NCBI GenBank assembly: GCA_963693315.1
Contig: OY856186.1
Span: forward strand, 371,468,850-371,532,849
Length of the DNA: 64,000 nucleotides
Direction: 5' to 3'
Source: Diogma glabrata
Taxonomy: Eukaryota > Arthropoda > Insecta > Diptera > Cylindrotomidae
Shown here piece by piece: positions 11,123 to 21,000 of the stretch. Each line of letters opens with the position of its first letter. The stretch's first letter is position 1. The translations under genes and the position numbers were made by a program. The notes under the pieces were generated by a model. The model searched no databases. It was not told where the DNA came from and was given only the letters and a program-made list of their open reading frames with translations.

Positions 11123-11147
11123 TTAAGAAAGCGATATTTTTACGCTT

Positions 11148-11921
11148 CCCTCTAAGAAAAACGTTACGAAAACGTAAGGAAAGCGAAGTCATATGTTCAT
11201 ACAACACTTCGTAAACGTAACACTAAGGCGAACCGTAAACGTACCGTAGGCGATAATGTTAGAATAAGAAGAGTGTAGAGAAAATTCCGAGACTTGTGAG
11301 TGTATTAGTAGTTCGAAAAGAGTTCGCTGACGCTGTTCGTTTACGTAACATCTAAGCAGTACGAAAACGGTTCGCAAAAAAGTTACGTTTACGCAATGTA
11401 TGTTTGATATTTAATGTACATATATATTTTAGATTTAAAAAAACAGCTCTCTATTTAAAATGTTTATTTATTATATGTTATATATATTATTTTTTTATTT
11501 ATATACATATGTATAAAATTTTTTCAAAATATATTCTATTACTGCTGAATTACCTTTTAGTTTATTTTCGTTGTACCTTGGTTGATGCCTGTAATAAAAA
11601 TATAACAATTAGAAAATATTTTAGTTTTATAATTTTATTTGTATCAAGCAAATAAACTCACAAAACAAACGAATTTCTAATCTTCCTTTAATCGTTTATT
11701 ATTTGTTATATCTTACAATAGGCCCAATTGTAAAACACGCCACGCAAAATATCAAAACTACTTTTGGTTAATAAAATTTACCAAGACTCAACATTAAACA
11801 TGGCGTCGTTTGTACAATGTACATATTATACAAATTTACTAACACAATCATATAATAATTCCTTACGTTTTCAGTTCGAATGCGTTACGTTTTTTCCGAG
11901 TACGCTAAATTTCTTAGAGGG
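11148..11921. mobile_element. MITE with CCCTCTAAGAAA ends, nested in MULE copy 1
   Basis: About 774 bp between CCCTCTAAGAAAAACGTTAC and the inverted end (CGTACTCGGAAAAAACGTAACG inside GCTAAATTTCTTAGAGGG). The interior is rich in AACGTAA words. Flanks suggest a 2-bp TT duplication and rejoin the MULE array repeat when the element is removed. Family unassigned. Confidence 0.7.
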
Positions 11922-12749
11922 TTGTTATTTTAGGATGTGATATTTTTCCAGTGTGATTTTAGGATGTCATATTTTTACGCGTGTGATTTTAGGATGTGAT
12001 ATTTTTTCGCTTGTGATTTTAGGATGTGATATTTTCTCGCGTGTGATTTTAGGATGTGATATTTTCGTGATGTGATATTTTTGTGATGTGATATTTTCGT
12101 ATAGTGTGATTTTCTCGTTGTGATATTTTCGACGTGATATTATTTCGTGTGGGATTTTTTCGTGTGATATTTTATCGCGACACCATCAATTAGAACATAA
12201 ACTTTTTATTTACTCTTAATGTGGAACACTACTTTAACCTTACTATTTATTATTTACTTTCTAGAATTTAACCGCAAAAGATATACGAAAGATATACTCA
12301 TCACTATACTAATCCTGCAAAAATGGAATACTGCGGACGATGCCAGCATAGAAGCAGTAATCAAAAACAGCGCCAGACCACTGCAGTAATATTAAAACAT
12401 TCTTTTATATGTTATTTATATTTATCATTTGCTTTGTGCGAACTCACAAATATTTGACAGATTTTGGTGAAAGTGAAATTTGTAAAAACAAAATTTTGAC
12501 ATTAGGTGAAAATTTTAATTTTTATGTTTGCTGTTAATAAATATATATAATATATATACTTATATAAATATTACTTTAGCAATTAAAAAAACTTCTGTAA
12601 TAAATTGATGTTAATTCAATGAATTATTTGTGATATTACATCACTCCGATGGAAATAATCCCATCATTTTTATAATAATAAGACTGAATCTAACAAAATA
12701 TGGTGTGCAATTTATGAAATTTTTTTGCTATCCACAAAATTGTCGATCG

Positions 12750-12828
12750 ATCTAGTTTCGAACCGATAAGAACTTTTTATTACACTTTAAAAAAGTATAT
12801 CATTCTCATCAGGGCTAGCCGACTAGAT
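12750..12828 (-). ncRNA. Hammerhead ribozyme motif, satellite unit 1
   Basis: On the minus strand, in order: stem III strand AUCUAGU, cleavage-site C (12821), palindromic stem I segment GGCUAGCC, core CUGAUGA, long stem II, core GAA, and stem III partner ACUAGAU (7 of 7 pairs). Stem II pairs GAAU-GAUA with UAUC-G-GUUC (one bulged G, one U-G) and continues as ACUUUUU/AAAAAGU. All invariant core bases are present. Cleavage would be expected after the GUC, between 12821 and 12820. Activity is inferred, not shown. Confidence 0.85.
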
Positions 12829-13202
12829 ACACTACCAAAAAAATTTTTCGCTTTATAAACCTAAAATAGGTCACTACTCTAGCGAAGTATAAGAAACCAA
12901 AAAACTTTCATAAACATATGTTTATTAGATTCAGGTTTAGTCAATTTGTTTCTCTAGTTGATCACTATTGTTGTTATACTCTAACCAAGTTAGAATTGGA
13001 TAACAAACTTGTATCGGTGAGAAGAAGATGACTATCTTCACTTGTGTGTATCGACACATTATCTACAATTAATTCAATGAATTATTTGTGATATTACATC
13101 ACTCCGATGGAAATAATCCCATCATGAATAATAAGACTGAATCTAACAAAATATGGTGTGCAATTTATGAAATTTTTTTGCTATCCACAAAATTGTCGAT
13201 CG

Positions 13203-13281
13203 ATCTAGTTTCGAACCGATAAGAACTTTTTATTACACTTTAAAAAAGTATATCATTCTCATCAGGGCTAGCCGACTAGAT
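13203..13281 (-). ncRNA. Hammerhead ribozyme motif, satellite unit 2
   Basis: Same sequence over the motif as unit 1 on the minus strand; cleavage-site C at 13274, exactly 453 nt from that of unit 1. Core CUGAUGA and GAA intact, stem III 7 of 7 pairs. Confidence 0.85.
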
Positions 13282-13655
13282 ACACTACCAAAAAAATTTT
13301 TCGCTATATAAACCTAAAATAGCTCACTACTCTAGCGAAGTATAAGAAACCAAAAAACTTTCATAAACATATGTTTATTAGATTCAGGTTTAGTCAATTT
13401 GTTTCTCTAGTTGATCACTATTGTTGTTATACTCTAACCAAGTTAGAATTGGATAACAAACTTGTATCGGTGAGAAGAAGATGACTATCTTCACTTGTGT
13501 CTATCGACACATTATCTACAATTAATTCAATGAATTATTTGTGATATTACATCACTCCGATGGAAATAATCCCATCATGAATAATAAGACTGAATCTAAC
13601 AAAATATGGTGTGCAATTTATGAAATTTTTTTGCTATCCACAAAATTGTCGATCG

Positions 13656-13734
13656 ATCTAGTTTCGAACCGATAAGAACTTTTTATTACAGTTTAAAAAA
13701 GTATATCATTCTCATCAGGGCTAGCCGACTTGAT
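13656..13734 (-). ncRNA. Hammerhead ribozyme motif, satellite unit 3 (stem III mismatch)
   Basis: Minus-strand copy with intact CUGAUGA and GAA core. The stem III strand reads AUCAAGU against ACUAGAU, which costs one central pair, and the stem II loop has one base change. Cleavage-site C at 13727, 453 nt from unit 2. It is likely weaker if active. Confidence 0.75.
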
Positions 13735-13848
13735 ACACTACCAAAAAAATTTTCGCTATATAAACCTAAAATAGGTCACTACTCTAGCGAAGTATAAGAA
13801 ACCAAAAAACTTTCATAAACACATGTTTATTAGATTCAGGTGTAGTGT

Positions 13849-13927
13849 ATCTAGTCGGCTAGCCCTGATGAGAATGATATACTTTTTTAAAGTGTAATAA
13901 AAAGTTCTTATCGGTTCGAAACTAGAT
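13849..13927 (+). ncRNA. Hammerhead ribozyme motif, inverted unit 1
   Basis: Plus-strand copy: AUCUAGU, C at 13856, GGCUAGCC, CUGAUGA, the 8-bp bulged stem II with 7-bp extension, GAA, ACUAGAU. All core bases are intact. It lies immediately after the head-to-head junction near 13840. Confidence 0.85.
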
Positions 13928-14301
13928 CGATCGACAATTTTGTGGATAGCAAAAAAATTTCATAAATTGCACACCATATTTTGTTAGATTCAGTCTTATT
14001 ATTCATGATGGGATTATTTCCATCGGAGTGATGTAATATCACAAATAATTCATTGAATTAATTGTAGATAATGTGTCGATACACACAAGTGAAGATAGTC
14101 ATCTTCTTCTAACCGATACAAGTTTGTTATCCAATTCTAACTTGGTTAGAGTATAACAACAATAGTGATCAACTAGAGAAACAAATTGACTAAACCTGAA
14201 TCTAATAAACATATGTTTATGAAAGTTTTTTGGTTTCTTATACTTCGCTAGAGTAGTGACCTATTTTAGGTTTATATAGCGAAAAATTTTTTTGGTAGTG
14301 T

Positions 14302-14380
14302 ATCTAGTCGGCTAGCCCTGATGAGAATGATATACTTTTTTAAAGTGTAATAAAAAGTTCTTATCGGTTCGAAACTAGAT
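14302..14380 (+). ncRNA. Hammerhead ribozyme motif, inverted unit 2
   Basis: Identical over the motif to the copy at 13849; cleavage-site C at 14309, 453 nt downstream of the previous site, so cleavage at both would release a 453-nt monomer. Confidence 0.85.
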
Positions 14381-14754
14381 CGATCGACAATTTTGTGGAT
14401 AGCAAAAAAATTTCATAAATTGCACACCATATATTGTTAGATTCAGTCTTATTATTCATGATGGGATTATTTCCATCGGAGTGATGTAATATCACAAATA
14501 ATTCATTGAATTAATTGTAGATAATGTGTCGATACACACAAGTGAAGATAGTCATCTTCTTCTCACCGATACAAGTTTGTTATCCAATTCTAACTTGGTT
14601 AGAGTATAACAACAATAGTGATCAACTAGAGAAACAAATTGACTAAACCTGAATCTAATAAACATATGTTTATGAAAGTTTTTTGGTTTCTTATACTTCG
14701 CTAGAGTAGTGACCTATTTTAGGTTTATATAGCGAAAATTTTTTTTAGTAGTGT

Positions 14755-14833
14755 ATCTAGTCGGCTAGCCCTGATGAGAATGATATACTTTTTTAAAGTG
14801 TAATAAAAAGTTCTTATCGGTTCGAAGCTAGAT
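14755..14833 (+). ncRNA. Hammerhead ribozyme motif, inverted unit 3 (A15.1 changed)
   Basis: Same layout, cleavage-site C at 14762, but the base after GAA is G rather than A (GAAG-CUAGAU), leaving a G-U instead of A-U pair at the base of stem III. It is probably impaired. The unit is truncated shortly after, at about 14907. Confidence 0.75.
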
Positions 14834-15344
14834 CGATCGACAATTTTGTGGATAGCAAAAAAATTTCATAAATTGCACCCCATATTTTGTTAGATTCAGT
14901 CTTATTAAATTGATGTTCCTTATGAAATTATTTGTTATGCCTACTGTCACAATTTGATGATGCTAAAAAGCTACATCAAATTTTGACGTTTCGTTATGGT
15001 GAATATAAATTCCAAAAGACAAAATTTTGACAGTTAATATTTGTCATCTGTCATTATTTCGTCAGTTCGCACACAGCAAAAGTATAAGAATTAATTTATT
15101 TTTGAATTTAATAAAAACAAAATTAAGTATTGTGTTAAGTAATGATTTTAATTATTTAAAAATAACCTAAAATCTAAACTTCAAAATCTAATAACTTTTT
15201 GATATCTCTAATATGCTATCATTCGGAGCTCAGAAAAATGCTATATATCTGATATCTTTTCGAAGAGATCTAAAAGATGTCAGCAGGTGGGGCATTAGAA
15301 GGTTTTCTGATATCTTTATGTTATCTTTGGTTTTATGATAAAAT

Positions 15345-15590
15345 ATCACACGAAAAAATCACACACGAAAGAATATCACGTCGAAAATATCACAGCGAAA
15401 AAATCACACTCCACGAAAATATCACATAACGAAAATATAACATTTCGAAAATATCACATCCTAAAATTACACGCGAAAAAATATCACATCCTAAAATCAC
15501 ACGCGCGAAAATATCATATTCAAAAATCACATGCGAAAAAATATCACATCCTAAAATCACACCCAAAAAAATATCACGTAAAAAATTTTA
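15345..15590 (+). repeat. Subterminal tandem array, left end of MULE copy 2
   Basis: Diverged units of ATATCACATCCTAAAATCAC plus ACGCGAAAAA, about 28-30 bp each, with shorter TATCACNNCGAAAA half-units toward the tip. Matches the left array of copy 1. Confidence 0.85.
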
Positions 15591-16170
15591 TTGTAAAAAA
15601 ACACAATGTCCGTATATAAAATAAAACTTTTTGAAGTACTCTAACTAAGCTACCAATCTTTCATTTGATATCGTATTTGACTTAGTGAAAAACGTTTTCA
15701 ACAACTTCACGTTATAGTCCTATCAACTCAACATTAAGTTAAAACTCTTGGATATGTTCACCACAGGAATACATCTGTTGGTGTTAGTCATTGGCGATGC
15801 AATAAATATCGCAGTCTTCGTTTAAAGTCGATTCTACCAATGAAAATCAGATTGTACGAGAGTCGCTTGATCACAACCATAGCGCAAAAAACTATGAGGG
15901 CCAAGATCATAAGCTAGTTAATGAAATGAAGCAAGCAATAGCCAATCCTGGAGCTTCAACTCATCTCACAATTGCAATTGGAATGGCTCAAACTTCGGAA
16001 GGTGTGCCCTACCCAAAAAAAAATTCACTAACTTGACGCTTATAGTACGCCAAAAGTAAAACAAATGGAAATTCTCTAGCCTATCCTAGAGATATTCATA
16101 TTTTAATATTTGAAAAATATAATATGGTATTATAAGATTCAGGAATTGATAATAATTCTTTTTGCTCATA

Positions 16171-16640
16171 CAACTTCGACAGATTTGTAACTAATGATTG
16201 TTGGTTTGCAGATGGAACATTTAAAGTGGTTCCAGAAATATTTTTATTTTTTTTAATGATATGGTTGCGTTGCATAGCCATGTATATTAGCATTATTACC
16301 AAATAAGACATGATACTTACTGTAAAATGTTGATGGCAGTTTTAGAATTAATACCTAATGCAAATCCTAGAATAATTATTACAGATTTAGAGATTGTAAT
16401 GTGTACCATCGATATGAAATTTTTTGTATTCTCAGGATTTGAAGATGTCGCTACAACATGATTATTATATGCAGCAGTGTGTTCAAGCATTGGAATCCAG
16501 TGAAATAAAGAATAGAATATTAGCAGAAAGGATAACAAATATTTTTACAAATTTCCATCCTGAGAAAGAAAATCAAAATGTTAAGAAGAAATTGCTCATA
16601 AATGGTATACGAAATCAAAACAATAAAAATACATAATTGT
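16171..16640 (+). pseudogene. MULE transposase remnants
   Basis: Three collinear plus-strand scraps. At 16171-16249 a frame reads RFVTNDCWFADGTFKVVPEI; the pattern W-x-ADGTFK-x-x-P around the first catalytic Asp is characteristic of MULE transposases. At about 16335-16400 a frame reads ALELIPNANPRIIITDLE, matching the region of the second Asp (TDLE/TDFE). At 16424-16636 a 70-codon frame begins after a splice-acceptor-like TTTTTTGTATTCTCAG and would be the C-terminal part. Large parts are missing, so it cannot encode an active enzyme. This piece sets the superfamily of both array-ended elements. Confidence 0.7.
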
Positions 16641-17339
16641 AAAAATACGCAATTAATTTATTTTTAGTTTTACTTTTATAAACCGCTTGCTGCGTGTCCG
16701 TCTGTTACCGTCCCACATGTTAACTACAAATCTTTTCGATCTAAAATTTGAGATAAATATTGATTAAATAATTTGAGATCCAAAATAAATAAAATAAGAT
16801 TAATTTGTTTGATAGGGTAATGACCTGAAGTCGTTGAAAACCTTTTTACTAAAGATTACTCTTCATCAGTCTTTTTCATCTTTTTTTCTAGTCAAAACAG
16901 AACGAGAAACCATGATTAATTTTTTAAAGAGAGAGTAAGACGAATATCACAATTTTTCATGGAAAAAATATTTTATAGGATTGGAATTGTGACATTTCAC
17001 CATCATCCAACATAGACTGTATAGTAATTTTAAATATATTTTTTCAGTGTAAAAGTCGTCTTTTCCCATAAAAAAGTCTTGCTCTATAGACTTTTTTTTA
17101 TAGTAGAACACTTTTTTATAGTATATCACTTTTTTTAAAAAAAAAAAAGTCATGGAAAATAAAAAAAGACATAGAATAAATAAAAAGTCTTCATCTTTTT
17201 TCCTTTCGTACTTATATGATTTTCATATCTTCTATTTCACAAAATACGGTATCATATGAAAGATTGCTATTTCAGAATTCTTTACAAAAATTTATATTTT
17301 ATATACGGACAATGTGTTTTTTACAATAAAATTTTTTTA

Positions 17340-17550
17340 CATGATATTTTTTGGGGTGTGATTTTTAGATGTGATATTTTATCGCGTGTGATTTTTGTAT
17401 GTGATATTTTTTCGTGTGTTATTTTAGGGTGTGATATTTTCGTGATGTGATATTTTAGTGATGTGATATTTTCGTATAGTGTGATTTTTTCGCTGTGATA
17501 TTTTCGACGTGATATTTTTTCGTGTGTGATTTTTTCGCGTGATATTTTAT
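17340..17550 (-). repeat. Subterminal tandem array, right end of MULE copy 2
   Basis: Inverted version of the left array: GTGTGATTTTTNGATGTGATATTTTNTCGC-like units ending in CGTGATATTTTATCAGGACACC at the element tip. Confidence 0.8.
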
Positions 17551-17786
17551 CAGGACACCGTTATCTTTGTGATAAATGTTTTGGATGTCAGATCTAAAAA
17601 CGGTTACCCTTAAGAGCTCATTATGATAGCTTTTTGCCGAACGGGATGGACGACAGGTATTATGATTTATGTATTAGAAATGCTTCGATATTTTCAAGGA
17701 AATTAGAGCTCTATTTAAAAATATTATTATTAAATTTTTCAATATCTTTTTAGAATTGTAGAAAAGAAAAATACTTGGTTAATAAG

Positions 17787-17968
17787 TGTAATGTATTCGT
17801 TACAATATGGCAACCCCTTTTATTATACCATTTGAATTAACAGATATGTTCATACTTTTCACATTCTACAAATGTCACTCTTGAAAATACAACTTGTAAT
17901 AACAGAATGAAAATATACGTTTGTGAAAATTATAATACGTGTTTTTATTACATTAATCAAACATAGCA
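17787..17968 (+). repeat. 5' LTR of Ty3/gypsy element
   Basis: 182 bp, TGTAATGTATTCG to CATAGCA, canonical TG...CA ends. Must contain the promoter; I did not identify a clear TATA box. Confidence 0.95.
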
Positions 17969-17970
17969 AT

Positions 17971-17986
17971 TGGCGATGAGGATAAA
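17971..17986 (+). other. Primer-binding-site candidate
   Basis: TGGCGATGAGGATAAA begins two bases after the 5' LTR and starts with TGG, as expected for a tRNA primer. Confidence 0.65.
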
Positions 17987-18088
17987 ATAAAAATAAAACT
18001 AAAACAATAACATTTTTTCTAATTACAAGTACAAGAGAGGAAAAAACATCAACATCAAACAAATATTTTTCATACATAACCTTACAAA

Positions 18089-21000
18089 ATGGAGGCTCAA
18101 GTGAAAGCATTGTTGGAAGCCATTACAACGATGACGACGGCAATGCAAATACAACAACAATCATCAAGTGGAACTGCTACTAGTTTCAACATAATTTCAA
18201 ATTTCGACGCGTTCGATCCGAAAACAGAATCTTTTAAAATGTATAGGGAGCGCATGGAGATACATTTTCAAATAAAGAAGATATTTCAAGATAAAGACAT
18301 GTGTGCAAAGTTGTTGTTGCAGTACATGGGTACATCAACTTACACATTGTTAACAACATTAGTAGCGCCTAAAAATGTAAGTGAATTAAAATATGATGAC
18401 ATTGTTTTGAAATTGGAAAGTCATTTTTGTCCCAAAAAGAACGTTTTGGTTGAGCAGCATAAATTTCTTTGCGAAATTCAAAATGAACACCAGTCGATTA
18501 CAGACTTTGTGTCAGTTTTACAAAAGCGAGTAGCTGAATGTGTATTTGTATGTGAATGCAGTAAGTCGATTGCAGATATTTTCTTAAGAGCACAATTCAT
18601 TAGAGGTTTACGTGATGGCTATATTCGAGAACAATTGTTACAGAAGCCAGAATCAACATTTGCCGAAATTCTAGAAAAAGCAACAATTCTAGAGGCAGCA
18701 AAAATAGACAATAAGTTAATATCAAATAATTCATCATGTTCAACAAGTGATATACAACAAGTGTGTCATCAACATATCGACAGTCATAGAGGAAGAAATC
18801 GTAATCGTAGCATCTCTAGAAATAGAAAATCCAAGTCATCAACGCGAATAAATTATAACGAACTAGGCATAGAAGGATTATGTCTTAGATGTGGTCGTAA
18901 CAATCATTTGGCAAGTGATTGCAGAGTACACAGAAGCAGTTTAAAATGCATTTCATGCGGTAAAGTTGGTCACGTTAAGCAGGTGTGTATAAAACACAAA
19001 TTAAAACAAAACCAACCAAATAATTCAAACAACAACAACGCTACGTCAAATTCAATCGAATCTTATACAACAATAGAAGAAGAATTTTTTGGAGTAAAGC
19101 AAATAATTGATATTTATGATACTAATGCTGCGCATGTATCATCTAAAGATGCTGATAAATTCTATGCAGATGTTTTCATTAATGGAAATAGACAAAACTT
19201 TGAAGTCGATTCAGGTGCCGGTTACACATTACTTCCGGAAAACCAATTTATGAAATTAAATGTTAAAACACCGCTGAGAAAAACAAATATTGCATTTCGA
19301 GTTTATACAAATGATGTTTTTGTACCAATTGGTGTTGTAAGTGTGGACGTAATGTACAAAAATAGAAAGTCAAAAGAAGATTTGTACATTGTATCATCCG
19401 AACGTTCAGCTTTGTTAGGACGTATTTGGATTCGTCATTTAAAAATTAGCCTGGAAGAAATCGATGAAGACAAAGCTAAAGATAATAATCAACAGAACTA
19501 CATAAACTCTATATCACAATTTGAACAACAATTTTCAGAAATTTTTGAAGAAAGAGTTGGATGTATTCCTGATTTGGTGTGTAGTTTGAAACTACAAAAA
19601 GGAGCAAAACCTGTATTTTTAAAAGAAAGGCAAGTACCGTTTGCACTTCGTGAAAAAGTAGAACGTGAACTTGATAGTCTGGAAAGAGACGGAATAATTA
19701 CAAAAATAAATACAAGTAACTGGGGATCACCTTTGGTGATAATACCAAAACCTGACGGTAATGTTCGATTGTGCGTGGACTACAAAGTCGCTGTTAATCC
19801 TCAACTAGAGTCAGCTCATTATCCAATCAAAAAAATCGATGAAATATTGAACAGTTTAAAAAATTCAAAATATTTTTGTAAACTAGATCTATACAAAGCA
19901 TATCTTCATGTCTTGGTAGATGATGATAGTAAACAAATTCAAACAATTTCAACACACCGAGGTACGTATCAAATGAATCGGTTATCTTTTGGAATTAAAA
20001 CTGCTCCAAGTGAGTTTAATCGTATTCTAGATCAAATATTACAAGGTCTTGAGGGTACCATTTCATATTTTGATGACATAATTATTCATGGTGCAACGTT
20101 AAAAGAGTGTGAAGAGCGACTTATCAAATGTTTTGAAAGATTAAACAAATATCAATTGCATGTCAACAAAAACAAATGTGAATATTTTAAAAATCAAATC
20201 AAATATCTTGGATATGTGGTAAGCTATAACAAAATATCAAAATGTCCAGATAAAGTACAGGCGATTGTTAACATGCCAAAACCAGAAAACGTGGATGATA
20301 CACGAAGATTCCTCGGAATGATTACATATTATGCAAAGTTTATACCAGATGTATCAACTCTTACGTTTCCTTTACGTCAACTTTTAGAAAAAAATAGAAA
20401 ATTCAATTGGACACAAAAATGTGAAGAAGCACTTAGAAGTTTAAAACAAGAAATTATAAAAGATAGAGTATTAGTGCCTTATAATCCATCTCTGCCGGTA
20501 ACGTTAGCATGTGATGCAAGTCCAACGGGTATAGCAGCTGTATTATCACACATTGTTGATGGAGAAGAACGTCCTGTCGCATTTACTTCAAGAGCGTTAA
20601 CAAAAGCTGAACAAAATTACAGTCAGCTCGACAGAGAAGCCTTAGCAATCATGTTTGCTGTTAATAAATTTTATATGTATTTACATGGAAGGGAATTTAC
20701 GCTTTTAACTGATAATAAACCACTTTCCAGAATTTTTCATCAAAATGCGAAAACACCAGCCATGACGTCAGCAAGACTACTTCGATATGCTTCATTCCTT
20801 CAAGGGTTCAACTATAAAATAGAACATCGTAAAGGTGAAAATAACGCTAATGCGGATTGCTTATCTAGAGCACCAATCAAAGAAACACCGCAATTTAAAC
20901 ACTTTTTAGATGAAGAAGTACGAATTATTCAAGATCAAATAATCAATCAAATTTCAACATTTTCAGTTAACGCCACAACAATTGCAAATGAAACAGAACG

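Larger units (their letters stand above)
9634..12184 (+). mobile_element. MULE (Mutator-like/foldback) element, copy 1, with nested MITEs
   Basis: The ends read GGTTCTATGATAAAATATCA and, reverse-complemented, GGTGTCGCGATAAAATATCA, matching the ends of the better preserved copy at 15329-17559. Behind each end is an array of a short repeat with the consensus TATCACATCCTAAAATCACACGCGAAAAA. About 9930-10110 is related to the transposase C-terminal region of copy 2 (AGCAAATATTTTTACAAATT). The right-hand array has been split by two further MITEs. I find no matching target duplication (CTAAAAAAT versus ATCAATTAG), so flanks may have rearranged. Confidence 0.75.
12611..14907. repeat. 453-bp satellite in head-to-head (palindromic) array
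   Basis: Forward units start at 12611, 13069 and 13522 (word TTAATTCAATGAATTATTTG) with lengths of 458, 453 and a truncated 319 bp. At about 13840 the array flips: GATTCAGGT joins GTAGTGTATCTAG of the opposite strand with GGT shared at the joint. Inverted units then start at 13842, 14295 and 14748 (453, 453 and about 160 bp). Units differ by only a few bases. The forward 458 reflects a small insertion (TTTTTA region) near 12667. Every unit contains a hammerhead ribozyme motif, listed separately. No ORF is evident. Confidence 0.9.
12428..15080. mobile_element. TIR-bounded element carrying a palindromic ribozyme satellite array
   Basis: The ends TTTGCTTTGTGCGAACTCAC (12428-12447) and TTTGCTGTGTGCGAACTGAC (reverse complement of 15061-15080) match at 18 of 20 bases. 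Inside are about 180-bp arms, with similar words such as AAAATTTTGAC(A) on each side, and between them the 453-bp satellite block 12611-14907. An 11-bp word AAATTGATGTT occurs just outside both ends of that block (12602-12612 and 14907-14917), as if the block had been inserted into the arms with a target duplication. No transposase is encoded. Superfamily unknown; I see no certain target duplication outside the TIRs. Confidence 0.65.
15329..17559 (+). mobile_element. MULE (Mutator-like/foldback) element, copy 2
   Basis: A 2.23-kb element flanked by a perfect 9-bp duplication GTTATCTTT (15320-15328 and 17560-17568), the length typical of Mutator-like elements. The ends are GGTTTTATGATAAAATATCA and, inverted, GGTGTCCTGATAAAATATCA, followed inward by tandem arrays of TATCACATCCTAAAATCACA-type units at 15345-15590 and, inverted, 17340-17550. 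Inside the arrays the arms remain partly complementary (for example around 15645-15725 versus 16800-17270). The middle holds scraps of a MULE transposase. The pattern recalls the Phantom-type MULEs described in insects; that name is a suggestion only. Confidence 0.85.

Noticed and set aside
12428..15080. Reading the palindromic satellite as a Penelope-like element, because those can carry hammerheads
   Set aside because: No reverse transcriptase or GIY-YIG nuclease sequence is present in or beside the block.
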